Shown piece after piece: positions 44,787 to 55,132 of a DNA stretch of 64,000 nt. Position 1 is the stretch's first letter. The number at the start of each line of letters is the position of its first letter. The stretch comes from Cycas panzhihuaensis. Taxonomy: Eukaryota; Cycadophyta. The notes under the pieces were generated by a model, which was not told where the DNA came from, ran no database searches, and was given only the letters and a program-made list of their open reading frames with translations. The stretch lies in assembly GCA_023213395.1 (NCBI GenBank), contig CM041465.1:1860001-1924000 (forward strand), read 5' to 3'. The position numbers and the translations under genes were made by a program.

Positions 44787-45918
44787 GTAAAATGAAAAAT
44801 ATCTTCATAACTTTATGTTGATGGTGTGGTCTAGGGGATTACAATGATGATCACTACTCGCAATAAAGCAAGGTGATAAATTTGGTTAAAGTTGAACTAT
44901 TAGAGAAATGCAATCATGAATCCATATCAACCTATGTTGTGTACATCAGAAGAATGAAGAAGCAAGAATATATGAACCCTAAAGAAGAAAAGATTCATAT
45001 TTAAGAAGAATAAGATATGATCAAAACATTACAATTTTAGTCATAAATAACCCTTGAAGAAACCTCAATACTGATCACCTAAATCCAAACTAGATATGCA
45101 TCATAAAAAATTGATGAGTCTATAACACTAAGGAAAACAAGTACACTCATGGATCAACAAACACAAATGGAAATTCTAGTAAAGTTAGAATTATTATTGG
45201 CATATGACTTAATGATTGCTCAAATAATGATCAATCAAGTACATGTGATGGCCGAAGGAGGGGTACAATCATAACTACTTATAATAATAATGGTGAAAGA
45301 CTTCCACATAGGCAAACTAACCATAAACAATCAAAGTGTAGATAACATTTTAAATGATTGATATGTTAGGGCATTAAAAGTAGATCAAGATGCAAAATTG
45401 GCCATCTAAAGAGTTGGTCAAATAGTTGACATGCATTGGTGGTTGAGAGAGAAAAATATTAAATGCTAGTTAAAGAAATTTAAGGAAGTTTGTTGCCCTT
45501 ATGTGGGCACTCCTAAAAATTTCCTAGGCCCTTACCTACTTATTTTATTTTAGCAAGTTATTCTCACAAGGTGAAGAGACAATAAGTTGCTGTTAGGTTA
45601 CATGATTTGATTTAACATGATGAACATTTTAGAGACTAATGGACAACATAAGTCCCGTTTATTAGAATAAAAGTATAGAATAATATAGTAACAACTTTTA
45701 GTCTAGTTGGGAATTGTTTAAGATTCAAAATGGTACCTTTTTGCAACTTCACAATTTTGTAATTTTGTAGCTTCACAAATTTTGGGTGATTAATCATTAA
45801 TGGAGATGTTGCGAGATTAGCAAAAGGAAAGAGAGATATGAGTGGGAAGTCTTAAGGCTTCTGGTCTTACATTTTTGGTGAAGAATAAAAAAATGATGGG
45901 GACAAAAGTCACAGAAGC
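44787..45918. other. Unassigned sequence between copia H and chromovirus G3
   Basis: A plus-strand reading with scattered stops can be followed at about 44890-45480 (HESISTYVVYIRRMKKQE, QTQMEILVKLELLLAYDLM, VDQDAKLAI), which may be a decayed gag, but no motif confirms it. The part 45500-45918 is AT-rich and holds no feature that can be supported. Confidence 0.35.
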
Positions 45919-46130
45919 TGTTAGGGCACTTTGTGATCAAGATAATAATACATAACAAAATACAAAGAGATTTGGAAGAACTCCAATAAATGGTATTGAT
46001 AAAGCATGATAATAAATGTGCATATTTGATTAGTATTTATATTAGCTTGAAAGAATTTTCTAAAAGGATGTAACCTTTCCCAACTAAACATTTATAAATC
46101 CTAATTAATTAATTTTAATATGTTAGTTCA
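45919..46130 (-). repeat. G3 3' LTR
   Basis: Matches 54920-55132: TGTTAG..CACTTT, AGATAATAAT, AAAGAGATTTG, GGTATTGATAAA, and TTAATTAATTAATTTTAAT-like blocks. Minus start TGAACTAACA; a purine tract (minus AAGGGAGAGGACTTA, plus 46134-46148) lies upstream of it. Confidence 0.75.
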
Positions 46131-46140
46131 AAATAAGTCC

Positions 46141-46511
46141 TCTCCCTTAAGATGCTTCATCCTCGAATATCATGGTCTGTAGCTTTGGAAACCATTCAAG
46201 AATTATTATTGGCTCTCATATTGCACCTTCCATTGATAGTTTCTTCCACTTAATGACTCCAAAACCATCTTGGTATGCAACTATTTATTACAGGCTTGTA
46301 ATATTTCTTCAAGAATGAGGATTAACTTCCCTTCTTTATCCAAGAGAGGATTCTTGGTCTACATGGGAGTGAATTCTCTAATATTCTTTTTTGTATATAA
46401 AACACACAAAACATTATGTGTTTGGTTGGATTTTAGAAGCTCCAAGGCATATGCAATGTTGTCAATCTTTTGTTTCACTTAATAAGGTCCATAGTGTTTA
46501 GGGCTTTGCCT
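46141..46511 (-). pseudogene. G3 integrase C-terminus and chromodomain remnant
   Basis: On the minus strand SPKHYGPY, VKQKIDNIAYALEL and HNVLCVLYTKKN are the chromovirus integrase tail (46505-46380). A frame further on reads VIKWKKLSMEGAI, a stop, EPIIILEWFPKLQTM and EDEAS, a decayed chromodomain ending about 20 bases before the PPT. The copia D2 insertion at 46516 cuts the start of the tail. Confidence 0.75.
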
Positions 46512-46516
46512 TTCCC

Positions 46517-47173
46517 TATTAGATAATATGACAACAATGTTTTGGAGGCTAAAATTTTGACAGGTTGGTAGTGCAGTATCCCTCCTAAACTTCCGCGGGG
46601 GGTTCCAAGGGGGGTGGAAGCCCCCCTTGGCTAGGGGGGTGCAGGGGGTGTGGAACGCCCCCGGCAAAGAGGGGGTTCAAGGGCGATAGCCCCTGACCCA
46701 AAAAGCTAGCACTAAAAATCATACTAAGTTATAAAGAGAATCAAGGTCATTCACTGAAAATACCTTAGATTCTATGGTCAAGATTTGTGCCTTGTATGAC
46801 TCTATCATGTAGTCTGATTTAGGGTGTTTTTTCATTATATTGATTGTGTTTGATATATTGGATGTACTGTGAGGAGTTGGGTGGCTAGTTGTTGTTACTG
46901 TGAGCATTTTGCTACAGATTGTATATATTTCTCCATTCTTAATAATAAAGATCGATACCTTTCATGTGTGGATGTTTCCCTAGCACATTGCCAAGGTTTT
47001 ACCACATTATATCAGGTGTATATGTGATGCTTGGCTTTCTTATTTATTTTATTGTATTATCTCTGGTTTAAGAACTTGCATGTTAAATTTCAGTTTTGAT
47101 TCCTGTAACTAGTTACAAAATAGTTTAGATCTTGGTGGCAGTTTTAGGTTATTGGGACCTGGTCTTCTCAATA
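46517..47173 (+). repeat. Copia D2 5' LTR with G-rich hairpins
   Basis: Aligns with the copia D LTRs. It starts TATTAGATAATATGAC and ends TTCTCAATA; the PBS TGGTATCACAACC follows. It holds the fullest version of the G/C hairpin cluster (46593-46702: GGTGGAAGCCCCCCTT, GGTGTGGAACGCCCCC, GGGCGATAGCCCC). A 62-codon open frame on the minus strand is only this repeat read backwards. Confidence 0.9.
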
Positions 47174-47247
47174 AGTGGTATCACAACCACTTTTATTTTT
47201 GTAGTGAGTTTGTGAAGGTTTTGGTGTTAGCTTTTTTTCTACACCAA

Positions 47248-48010
47248 ATGGCAAAACTGGCAAATGCAAAGTTCAAGGTGGAGAAATTCAATGGCAAGAA
47301 CAAATTCGAGTTGTAGAAATTGAAAGCATATGATGTTCTTGTACAATAAGGTTTGTACAGATTTATTGTAAGCAAATCAAAGAAACCCATAGGGATGGAC
47401 GATGACAAATGGGATGATCTAGATAAAAGGGCTCTTAGCACAATATGATTATGCTTAGTAGATAAAGTTTTATTCAACATTGCAGGGGAGTAGACAATAA
47501 CAAGATTATGGACCCAGTTGGAAGGCTTGTATATGACCAAATCAATGACGAACTGAATCTACTTGAAGAGGTAACTTTACTCATTACAAATGAAAGAAGA
47601 TACAAAAATTGTTGACCATTTAAATATCTTTAATACTCTTATTTATCAGTTAGTTAGTATCAATGTTACAATTGAGGATGAGGACAAGGCTATTACCTTG
47701 TTATGTTCATTACCATAATCCTAGGATAATATTATCACTTCAATTAGTTTTAGCACTACAGATGAATTAGATTATGATTCTATTGTGAGTGCTTTGCTGA
47801 TAGAAGAAGTAAGGAGGAAGTCTAGTCTTGAAACCTCCACACCAGAAGCTATGACAATAAGGGGTAGAACAATTGAGAGAGGATAAATCTCTAGGGATAC
47901 ATTGAGGTCAAAGTCAAAATGCAAGAAGAGTAAGCTCAGATGTTGGTATTGTAATAAGATAGGTCACCTCAAGAAGGATTGCTACAAAAGGAAGGGGTTA
48001 TAGAAAAAGG
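47248..48010 (+). pseudogene. Copia D2 gag
   Basis: ATG at 47248 gives MAKLANAKFKVEKFNGKNK, parallel to copia D gag. KIVDHLNIFNTLIYQL and EDEDKAITLLCSLP follow. The zinc knuckle CWYCNKIGHLKKDC (47943-47984) is complete. About ten stops, mostly TAG or TAA at Trp or Gln codons, break the frame. Confidence 0.9.
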
Positions 48011-48049
48011 AAGATCATGCCAAGGAGGCTAATCAGGTGTAGTCAAATC

Positions 48050-48513
48050 AAGGTACAGATGATGATGTATTGGTTACTTATAATGTTTTCCATTATCACC
48101 ATGATTAGTTATTAGATTCAAGTGCTTCACACCACATGTGTCCACACAAGAGTTGGTTCTCATCATACCAACCTCTTGATGGTGGTGATGTGCTTATGGG
48201 AAATGAAGTTTCTTGTAAGACAGTGGGTATTAGTAGCATCAAAATTAAAATGTTTGATGGTGTAGCGAGAACTTTAACTAAAGTTAGACATGTACCTAAT
48301 CTGAAAAGGAATATGATCTCCTTGGGTGAATTAGATTCTGGTGGTTATAAGTACACAGGTCATGAAGGAGTCTTAAAGGTGTCAAAGGGTGCCTTGGTTG
48401 TTATGAAAGCCTTAAAGAAAGGAAACCTTTACATTTTAGTGGGAAGTACAGATGTCAGCCACACATCTACAACATCAAAGACTGCAGAAGATCTAGCTCA
48501 ATTATGGCATTAG
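48050..48513 (+). pseudogene. Copia D2 protease
   Basis: The site reads LLDSSASHHMCPHKSWF: the Gly of DSGA is Ser. An open frame from 48136 to 48513 continues with GDVLMGNEVSCKTVGISSI, RTLTKVRHVPNLKRNMISL and KKGNLYILVGS up to LWH, where a stop replaces Gln. Confidence 0.9.
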
Positions 48514-49047
48514 AGACTTGGGAACATGAGTGAGAGAGGACTTAAGATGCTGATGAACCATAAGTTACTTCCTAACTTACAACTTTCAGAATTAGATTTT
48601 TACAAACATTATATTTTTGGAAAGTAGTGTAGACTCAAGTTTAAAGTAAAGAGTCACACTAGTAAAGGTGTTATGGATTATATACATTTAGATATATAGG
48701 GACCAGCCCCTACAATATCTTATGAAGGATCATTATACTTTGTCACATTTATAAATGATTACTCCAGAAAGGTATGGGTCTATTTTTTGAAAAGGAAATC
48801 TGAAGTTTTTAGTGTGTTTAAACAGTTTAAGGCTCTAGTTGAGAAGAGCACTGGCAAGTTAATCAAATGTTTGAGAACTAACAATAGAGGTAAGTTCAAC
48901 TCCTTGGAGTTTGAAAACTATTGTAGAGAAGCTGGGATCAAAAGATATAAGACCATTAGCTATACTTCGCAGCAGAATGGAATAGCTGAGCACATGAATA
49001 TGACACTCTTGGAAAGAGCAAGAAGCATGCTAAGTAATGTAAGAGTG
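48514..49047 (+). pseudogene. Copia D2 integrase, truncated
   Basis: LGNMSERGLKMLMNHKLLP is the zinc-domain side. The core follows with first Asp in HLDI, TFINDYSRKVWVYF, RTNNRGKFNSLEF (second Asp changed to Asn) and QQNGIAEHMNMTLLERARS (Glu kept). The reading stops at SNVRV, where the deletion joins LTR sequence. Confidence 0.9.
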
Positions 49048-49537
49048 AAAAAGCTATCACTGAAAAGCAACTAAATTGTAAAGCATACTACATTGTAAAG
49101 AGAATCAAGGTCATTCGCTCAAAATACTCTAAATTCTATGGTCGATATTTGTTCCTTATATGACTCTATTATGTAGCCCGATTTAGGGTGTTTTTTCATT
49201 ATGTTGATTGTGTTCGATGTATTGGATGTACTGTGAGGAGTTGGGCAGCTAGTTGTTGTTGCCGTTAACATTGTGCTACAAATTGTGTACATTTCTCTAT
49301 TCTTGATAATAAAGATCGATACCTTTCTTGTGTGGATGTTTTCCTAGCACACTGCTAGGGTTTTACCATGCTATATTAGCTATATATGTGATTCTTAGCC
49401 TTCTTATTCATTTTATTGTATTATCTTTGGTTTAAGAACTTGCATGTTAAATTTTAGTTTCAACTCCTATAACTAGTTGTAAAATAGTTTAGATCTTGGT
49501 GGAAGTTTCATGTTATTGGGACCTTGTCTTCTCAACA
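49048..49537 (+). repeat. Copia D2 3' LTR, 5'-truncated
   Basis: From AAAAAGCTATCACTGAAAA it aligns with the 5' LTR from about 46708 onward, and it ends TTCTCAACA before the TSD TTCCC. Confidence 0.9.
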
Positions 49538-49542
49538 TTCCC

Positions 49543-50020
49543 TTCATGTTCCTTTGAGTGATGCTTATTTATATGCCTATAGGAGAACCTAGACATAATG
49601 TCCTTATGTAATTTCTTATTTTGTAAAATGCTTCTATAGTTTCTATTTCATCTAATTTTGAACTTCTATTAAAGGATTTTCTCTTACTAATCTTTCCATT
49701 TGATGGCAAGATACAACTTTGGTTTTTCCTAGTTGTTTTCCCTATAATGTGACAAGTTTTCCATCCTACTTATACCTCATGAATATTTCATCCAGATTGG
49801 TTTCAAATGTCCCAATTTTCCTTAACCATTAACTTTTAAGGATCACATTAGACCCATTGACACCTTCTATGTAGGAGTCCTTATTGATGACTTCATTTCC
49901 AATGTTGAGTTTGAGCTTCTTTAACACCCCCTAAACTAAGATGAATTTTCTTCCCCGTATTTCAATTTGAAACCTTGGAGTTTGTGTTGGGAAGAGTTTA
50001 AGATACTGCATTGCATACTT
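49543..50020 (-). pseudogene. G3 retropepsin, C-terminal part
   Basis: Minus-strand frame from 50020: KYAMQYLKLFPTQTPRFQIE, KFILV, a stop, GVLKKLKLNIGNEVI, YIEGVNGSNVILKS, a stop for Gln, WLRKIGTFETNLDEIFMRY and GKLVTL. This is the chromovirus protease strand order, ending WLxxLG. The active-site part lies in the adjoining 67-bp segment. The reading fades by about 49620, and RT is missing. Confidence 0.75.
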
Positions 50021-50087
50021 ATCTATAAAATTGCTAGTAATTTACAAGTAAACCAAGAGTGTAATTGGTTGCTTCTTAATAAATCCA
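50021..50087. repeat. 67-bp target duplication, left copy
   Basis: Identical to 52361-52427 at 64 of 67 positions (differences at bases 6, 20 and 24). It directly abuts the copia F 5' LTR. On the minus strand it encodes the protease active-site region GFIKKQPITLLVYLQSTSNF of G3. Confidence 0.95.
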
Positions 50088-50543
50088 TGTAGTAACCAAT
50101 TATGTCTAATGTTCTCTTTTAATATTAGTTTATGTAACTTTATTATTATAAGATTCATTGAAAAGAGCAGTTATCTTTTCAATGAACCTCTCCACCTATT
50201 TATTCTCCTAGATTCTAGGAAGAAAAGTGCATGCTAAACAAAATGTAATAATTTGGTGAAGGCTACATGGAGATGATTATGAGGCTATAGACATGGTTCA
50301 ACTATGCATATTCTCAATTTTATAGAGAGAAGATAAGATCCTTCTATATCTATAATCTATAATCTATTTATTTATTAATATATTTATATTTTGAGGTGGT
50401 TTTTTAAATCTCTATTAGGGGGGTTTTTTCCACCTATCCAATATCTGTAAGCATTTGTATAATTATTATTTTTCTTATAAATTATTTAAATTAAATTACT
50501 TATTCTATTAATATTTAATCATAAATATTCCCTCTCTCCATCA
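50088..50543 (+). repeat. Copia F 5' LTR with stem-loop
   Basis: Starts TGTAGTAACC and ends CTCCATCA, then PBS TGGTATTAGAGCA (50544-50556). The inverted repeat TCATTGAAAAG / CTTTTCAATGA (50155-50165, 50175-50185) matches the position of the stem in the copia B LTR. Confidence 0.9.
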
Positions 50544-50556
50544 TGGTATTAGAGCA

Positions 50557-50964
50557 GGGTAGTTAACAAACTTAAAATAACATACAAAATTACAATAAAA
50601 TTTAAAACAACAAGATCTGCAAAATTTATAAGAACAAAAACTTATTAATTTTCATTACATAGCTAACACCAAATTTATTTATTTTTATATGCCTTGTAGG
50701 TCTAGCCTATTAAGATTACATACCGTCGAATACAAAATATCTTTGAAGATATTATATAAAAACGGGTTGATAAACCCTCTCTCAAAGATATTCTATGAAG
50801 ATTACTGACATGAAACCTTAGTAAAGGGAAAATCCTTCATCTAGCACAAGAAAATTATCTGAAACTACCTAGTACAACCTGGAGGAGATCTTTACAGGAC
50901 AAGCCATCTATGTGAAGCAGAAACCTCTAATATAACTTCATATTACAAGGACACCAGAAATCAA
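50557..50964 (+). other. Copia F leader up to the deletion junction
   Basis: A-rich leader with a near-palindrome (AATATCTTTGAAGATATT, 50738-50755). At about 50965 it passes directly into RT sequence, marking the internal deletion. Confidence 0.6.
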
Positions 50965-51810
50965 TCTTGATGAATAAATTTGAAATGTCTGACTTAGGTC
51001 TTTTACACTATTTTCTAGGATTATAAATTTGTCAAACTAATTTTGAAATAATGATATCTCAACCTAAATATATTTTAGATTTAATCAAACGATTTAATAT
51101 GGAAAATGCTAAATCAGCTCCAAATCCTTTACAATTAGGTATTAAACAATCTACTGATTAATTCATACCACTTTGTGATCCAACAACATATCGACAACTC
51201 ATAAGTAGTCTCATTTATCTAACTCATACTTGTCCTGATATCTCCTATGCTGTTGCCTTATGCTCTAGATATATGCAAGATCCTTATGAGTCTCACTGGA
51301 AAGCAGCTAAATAAATTTTAAGATACCTACAATGTACAATATACTATGGCTTAACCTATAACTCTTGTAAAAATAACATAAAATTAACAGGTTATACAGA
51401 TTCAGATTGGACAAGAGACTCTGATGATCGCAAATCTACTGTTGGTTATGTTTTCTTTTTAGACTCTTCACCAATTACTTGGTCCAGTAAAAAGATACAA
51501 GCCTTAGCCTTATCCTCAACTGTAGCTGAATATCGAGCTCTTGTTGAAGCTAACAAAGAGTCACTCTAGATTAAATCTCTTTTAAATGGGCTTGGTTTAT
51601 TTTCTAACTCATCCATTGAACTTAATGTTGATAATCAAGGAGCCATATCTATTGCTACTAATCTAGTTGCTCATTCAAGGACAAAACATATGGAATTACA
51701 TCAACATTTTATACGTAACCTTGTAAATGATAAAACTATTCACTTGTCTTATTGTCCTACAGATGTACATATTGTAGATATTCTTACAAAGCATTAACTG
51801 AAGTAAAGTT
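50965..51810 (+). pseudogene. Copia F RT end and RNase H remnant
   Basis: MNKFEMSDLGLLHYFLGL (50969-51022) is the RT C-terminal signature and matches copia B closely. YRQLISSLIYLTHTCPDISY and LCSRYMQDPYESHWKAAK follow. RNase H reads GYTDSDWTRDSDDRKSTVGY, ALSSTVAEYRALVEANKES, VDNQGAISIATN-like, RTKHMELHQHFIRN and VDILTK. Stops interrupt at 51029, 51160, 51313 and elsewhere. Confidence 0.88.
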
Positions 51811-51925
51811 TTTAAAGCTCAGAGATTTGTTGAAGATAAAAGTAGTCTCTATCAAAGGGGGATCAACATGCTAAAGAATTTTTCATCTTATTCATTTTTT
51901 ATTAAAAGATATCATTAAAGGGGGA

Positions 51926-52360
51926 TGTTAAATAATATCTAATGTTCTCATTTAATGTAACTTTATTATTGTAAGATTCGTAAGGGTAGTTATCTTTTCA
52001 ACGAACCTCTCCACCTATTTATTCTCCTAGATTCTAGGAAGAAAAGTGCATGTTGAACAAAATGTAATAATTTGGTCAAGGTTGCATGGAGATGATTATG
52101 AGGTTACAAACATGGTCAATTGTACATATTCTCAATTTTATAGAAAGAGGATGAGATCTTTCTATATCTGTAATGTATAATCTATTTATTTACTAATATA
52201 TTTATATTCTGAAGTGGTTTTCTTAATCCCCATTAGGGGGTTTTTTCTACCTGTCTAATATCTATAAGCATTCGTATGATTATTATTTTTCTTGTAAATT
52301 ATTTAAATCAAATTACTTATTCTATTAATATTTAATCACAAATATTCCCTCTCTCTATCA
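51926..52360 (+). repeat. Copia F 3' LTR
   Basis: Preceded by the PPT ATTAAAGGGGGA (51914-51925). It starts TGTTAAATAATATC and ends CTCTATCA. Part of the left arm of the stem-loop is deleted here (around 51977). Confidence 0.9.
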
Positions 52361-52427
52361 ATCTACAAAATTGCTAGTACTTTGCAAGTAAACCAAGAGT
52401 GTAATTGGTTGCTTCTTAATAAATCCA
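52361..52427. repeat. 67-bp target duplication, right copy
   Basis: Second copy of 50021-50087, abutting the copia F 3' LTR. Here the minus-strand protease frame enters from the right without a break. Confidence 0.95.
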
Positions 52428-54919
52428 TATATCTTGAGAGTACCTTGTTAGGTAATCCTAATCATGGTTGAAAGAGACATTTGTGGCATGATCCCTTCTA
52501 GGGTTAGCATCTCCTTGATTGTGGTTTTTAGCTCTAGGTCTTCTTTACCCTCCAATAGAACATCCTCAACTAGCTTTAAATCAATGGTAAACAAAATGAT
52601 TTTGTATGTATTTATGCCTTGGTCTCCATTGTTCGATGTATCTGACACATAGGACCTTCCTTCATAAATCATCTTACTCTGCCTTAGATCTCTACAATGT
52701 GGGTTTTATTGGTCAAGTTTGATTCAAAGGCCTATTTAGGATTATAGGATCCCTTCTTGGCAATGTTGGTGTATTTGTCTGAGCAAATGGAGGAATATAA
52801 ATTCTAGATTAAATTTGTTTAATAATTTAACCTTGCCCTCATATATAGAAGCTAGTTGCATAATCTTGTTTAGGGATAGTTATTCATGTGTCAAGATGTC
52901 TGCTTAAATTTCTATGGTTAAGTTGTCGATATATAATTGGATCATTCTATCTTCAGGCACGTCCTTGAGTGCATAAGATAATTTGGTAGTATTTATGTCA
53001 TAATCCTCCACCAAACCTTCCTATTTAAGTTTTTAGAGTTCATAGTAGTAGCGATGGTTTGTGATAGTCTCAAATCATTCAAGAAATAGTGTTACAAATA
53101 TGTTAATGATGGAGGTTGGGATTTGTATCTAGTCCATTCTAGATTCTATGATCATTCACATGCTATGTCATTTAGGTCTAGTGTAGCCACTTAAACTTGC
53201 ACATCATTGTTTACTTCCATTAGTTGAAAATATTGATCTATTTGCTAAATCCAAACTCTTAGTTCATGTGATTTTTGCTCTAAGTTAAAGCATTGGATTG
53301 TTATCTTTTTAAATTTTTTTTCTTTTTTTATGAGTCAATAGATTGTATGTAGTTGAATATGTTTGAAATCCTATGAATTTTTTCTCTTTAGGTATTAAAT
53401 TTTTATATATGTCTAGATATTTCTAAAGCACTTCATTAAGACATCCTACTTGATATTAGTTGATTTATTAACTATGGTCAATCACTATTCATTGATTTTT
53501 ATCTTGAGTTTTACAAACAGAACTTGCAATCTTGCTCTCTATGCCTACATCCTTAAGACTTGCTAATATACTAGCCAATCTATCAACCATGATGTTAATG
53601 GAGTTAGTGATGGTTTGTAAATACTAACCCAATGTTTGTTATAGTATGGTCAAGTTGTGAGTATTGGCTACATTGATGACTATAATAATATGGCCTAGGA
53701 CTACTTGTTCTCTTATTTCTTCCATTTCAAATGCATATTCTAGTTTAGTTGGCATTGGGTCTTTATATCATGCTTCCAATATAGTTTGGAGGAAAAAAGT
53801 GCTATTGGTAGCCTCCCTTTCCTATAAATTTATACATAGATGCAAATATGCCAAAAAAATACATAGAATAAAAAAAAAGAACTCTAAAATTGGATGTCAA
53901 ACATCCAATTTTTAATCATTCGAGTTAAGAAGTAAATCTCATAAATAGCCCTCAAATTCCCTTAGTCAATTTTTGAGATTAAAAACTTGGGCCATATGGC
54001 TTCACAATAAGTCATTTGATCACTCATTTCAAAGGAAGATGAATGTAGAGTCCAACAAAGCTGACGATGTGGAAAACTAACATCCCATGTGAATGATATA
54101 ACAAGTTTAGTATTGACCCTTATAAATCAAGTTGAACAAATAGATTGAAAAAAATCATATTTTCAATTCTAAAACAAATATTCTTGATTAAAAGAGAATA
54201 TTCTCTACTTAGTAAAGAATATACTTATGCTAATATTTTGAGCATTGCTATATATAATATATGATGTATATGGGATCAATGATATAGGTATAATTGCGTG
54301 TCATTATTAGCCTGGCGTGTTTGCCAAGCCAGTTCTATACCAACCCCACATGCTCAAAACACCCAAAAGATCATAAATGAGATGCCACTCAAAGAGATAT
54401 TGGATCATAATTGAGACACCAAAGAGACATTGAATGCCATTGTAGAGGTCTCATGCCTCTATTTTCATCCTCTTAAATCCTAGATGCACCTTTCTTTACC
54501 TCAAAGGTCATCAGATTAAATGAGATACACATCCCACATGATCTCCACACTCCCTTATGATCTAATGAGACTTCGTAATGATCTTCATAGATACGCACAA
54601 ACTATTCCTCCTTAGATTCCCATCCAACTCCTTTGATTCTAGACCTTCTATGCTCCTTGGATTTGCATAAAAACTAGATTGCATCTAAATGCTTGTTCTC
54701 CACATAGATCAAGAAGTGAGTGTTATGTCTGCTTAATATTTACCCAAGTGATTCATGGGTGACAACTTGCATTTAAATGTGAATAGATATTTATGTATGA
54801 ATGAAGATTGGAATTTACTCTCCATGGGTAGCACTGCATGAGTGAGAAGCCAAGGATATAATGCCAACTGAGTTGCTAACAATTTCTATTCATTAGAACA
54901 ATCTCACTTTAATATTGCT
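52428..54919 (-). pseudogene. G3 gag remnant, protease start and leader
   Basis: The minus-strand gag reads LVEDYDINTTKLSYALKDVP, EDRMIQLYIDNLTIEI, a stop, ADILTHE and KIMQLASIYEGK (about 53020-52840), the conserved end of the plant Ty3 capsid. The 52672-52448 open frame (MIYEGRSYVSDTSNNGD to MLTLEGIMPQMSLSTM) bridges to the protease and meets TLKIYGFIKK at the 67-bp segment. The usual knuckle is not recognisable. From about 53700 to 54919 the sequence is leader without coding signal. Confidence 0.65.
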
Positions 54920-55132
54920 TGTTAGTGTACTTTATGATTAAGATAATAATTTTAAAAAGAATACTAAGAGATTTGAAGGAACTTTGAAAAATGATATTGA
55001 TAAAACATGATAATGGATGTACATATTTAATTGGTATGTATGCTAACTCTAAGGCCTTTTTTCAAAGGATACAACCTTTCGTGATTAAATATTTATAAAT
55101 CTTAATTAATTAATTTTAATAAGTTAAGTCCA
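54920..55132 (-). repeat. G3 5' LTR
   Basis: Partner of 45919-46130; minus start TGGACTTAACTTATT. A weak PBS (minus CAATATTAAAGT, about plus 54906-54917) lies beside it. Confidence 0.7.

Larger units (their letters stand above)
46517..49537 (+). mobile_element. Copia D2: deleted sister of copia D inserted in G3
   Basis: A perfect TSD TTCCC flanks it (46512-46516 and 49538-49542). The 5' LTR (46517-47173), PBS, gag, protease and the first half of integrase align with copia D. At about 49047 the sequence jumps from integrase into the middle of the 3' LTR, losing the rest of integrase, RT, RNase H, the PPT and the first 150-200 bp of that LTR. Confidence 0.92.
50088..52360 (+). mobile_element. 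Copia F: internally deleted copia inserted in G3 protease
   Basis: LTRs 50088-50543 and 51926-52360 enclose a PBS, a short leader, the end of RT and RNase H. Gag, protease, integrase and most of RT are deleted. The LTR and RT fragment are related to copia B. Instead of a 5-bp TSD the element is bracketed by a 67-bp direct duplication that abuts both LTR ends. Confidence 0.92.
45919..55132 (-). mobile_element. Chromovirus G3: decayed Ty3 element holding copia D2 and copia F
   Basis: Short LTR-like repeats at 45919-46130 (3') and 54920-55132 (5') match in the same orientation. On the minus strand between them come gag (53060-52450), retropepsin (split by copia F), and the integrase tail plus chromodomain (46510-46141). 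RT, RNase H and the integrase core are absent. After removing D2 and F the element is about 3.85 kb. No TSD was found at its ends. Confidence 0.75.
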
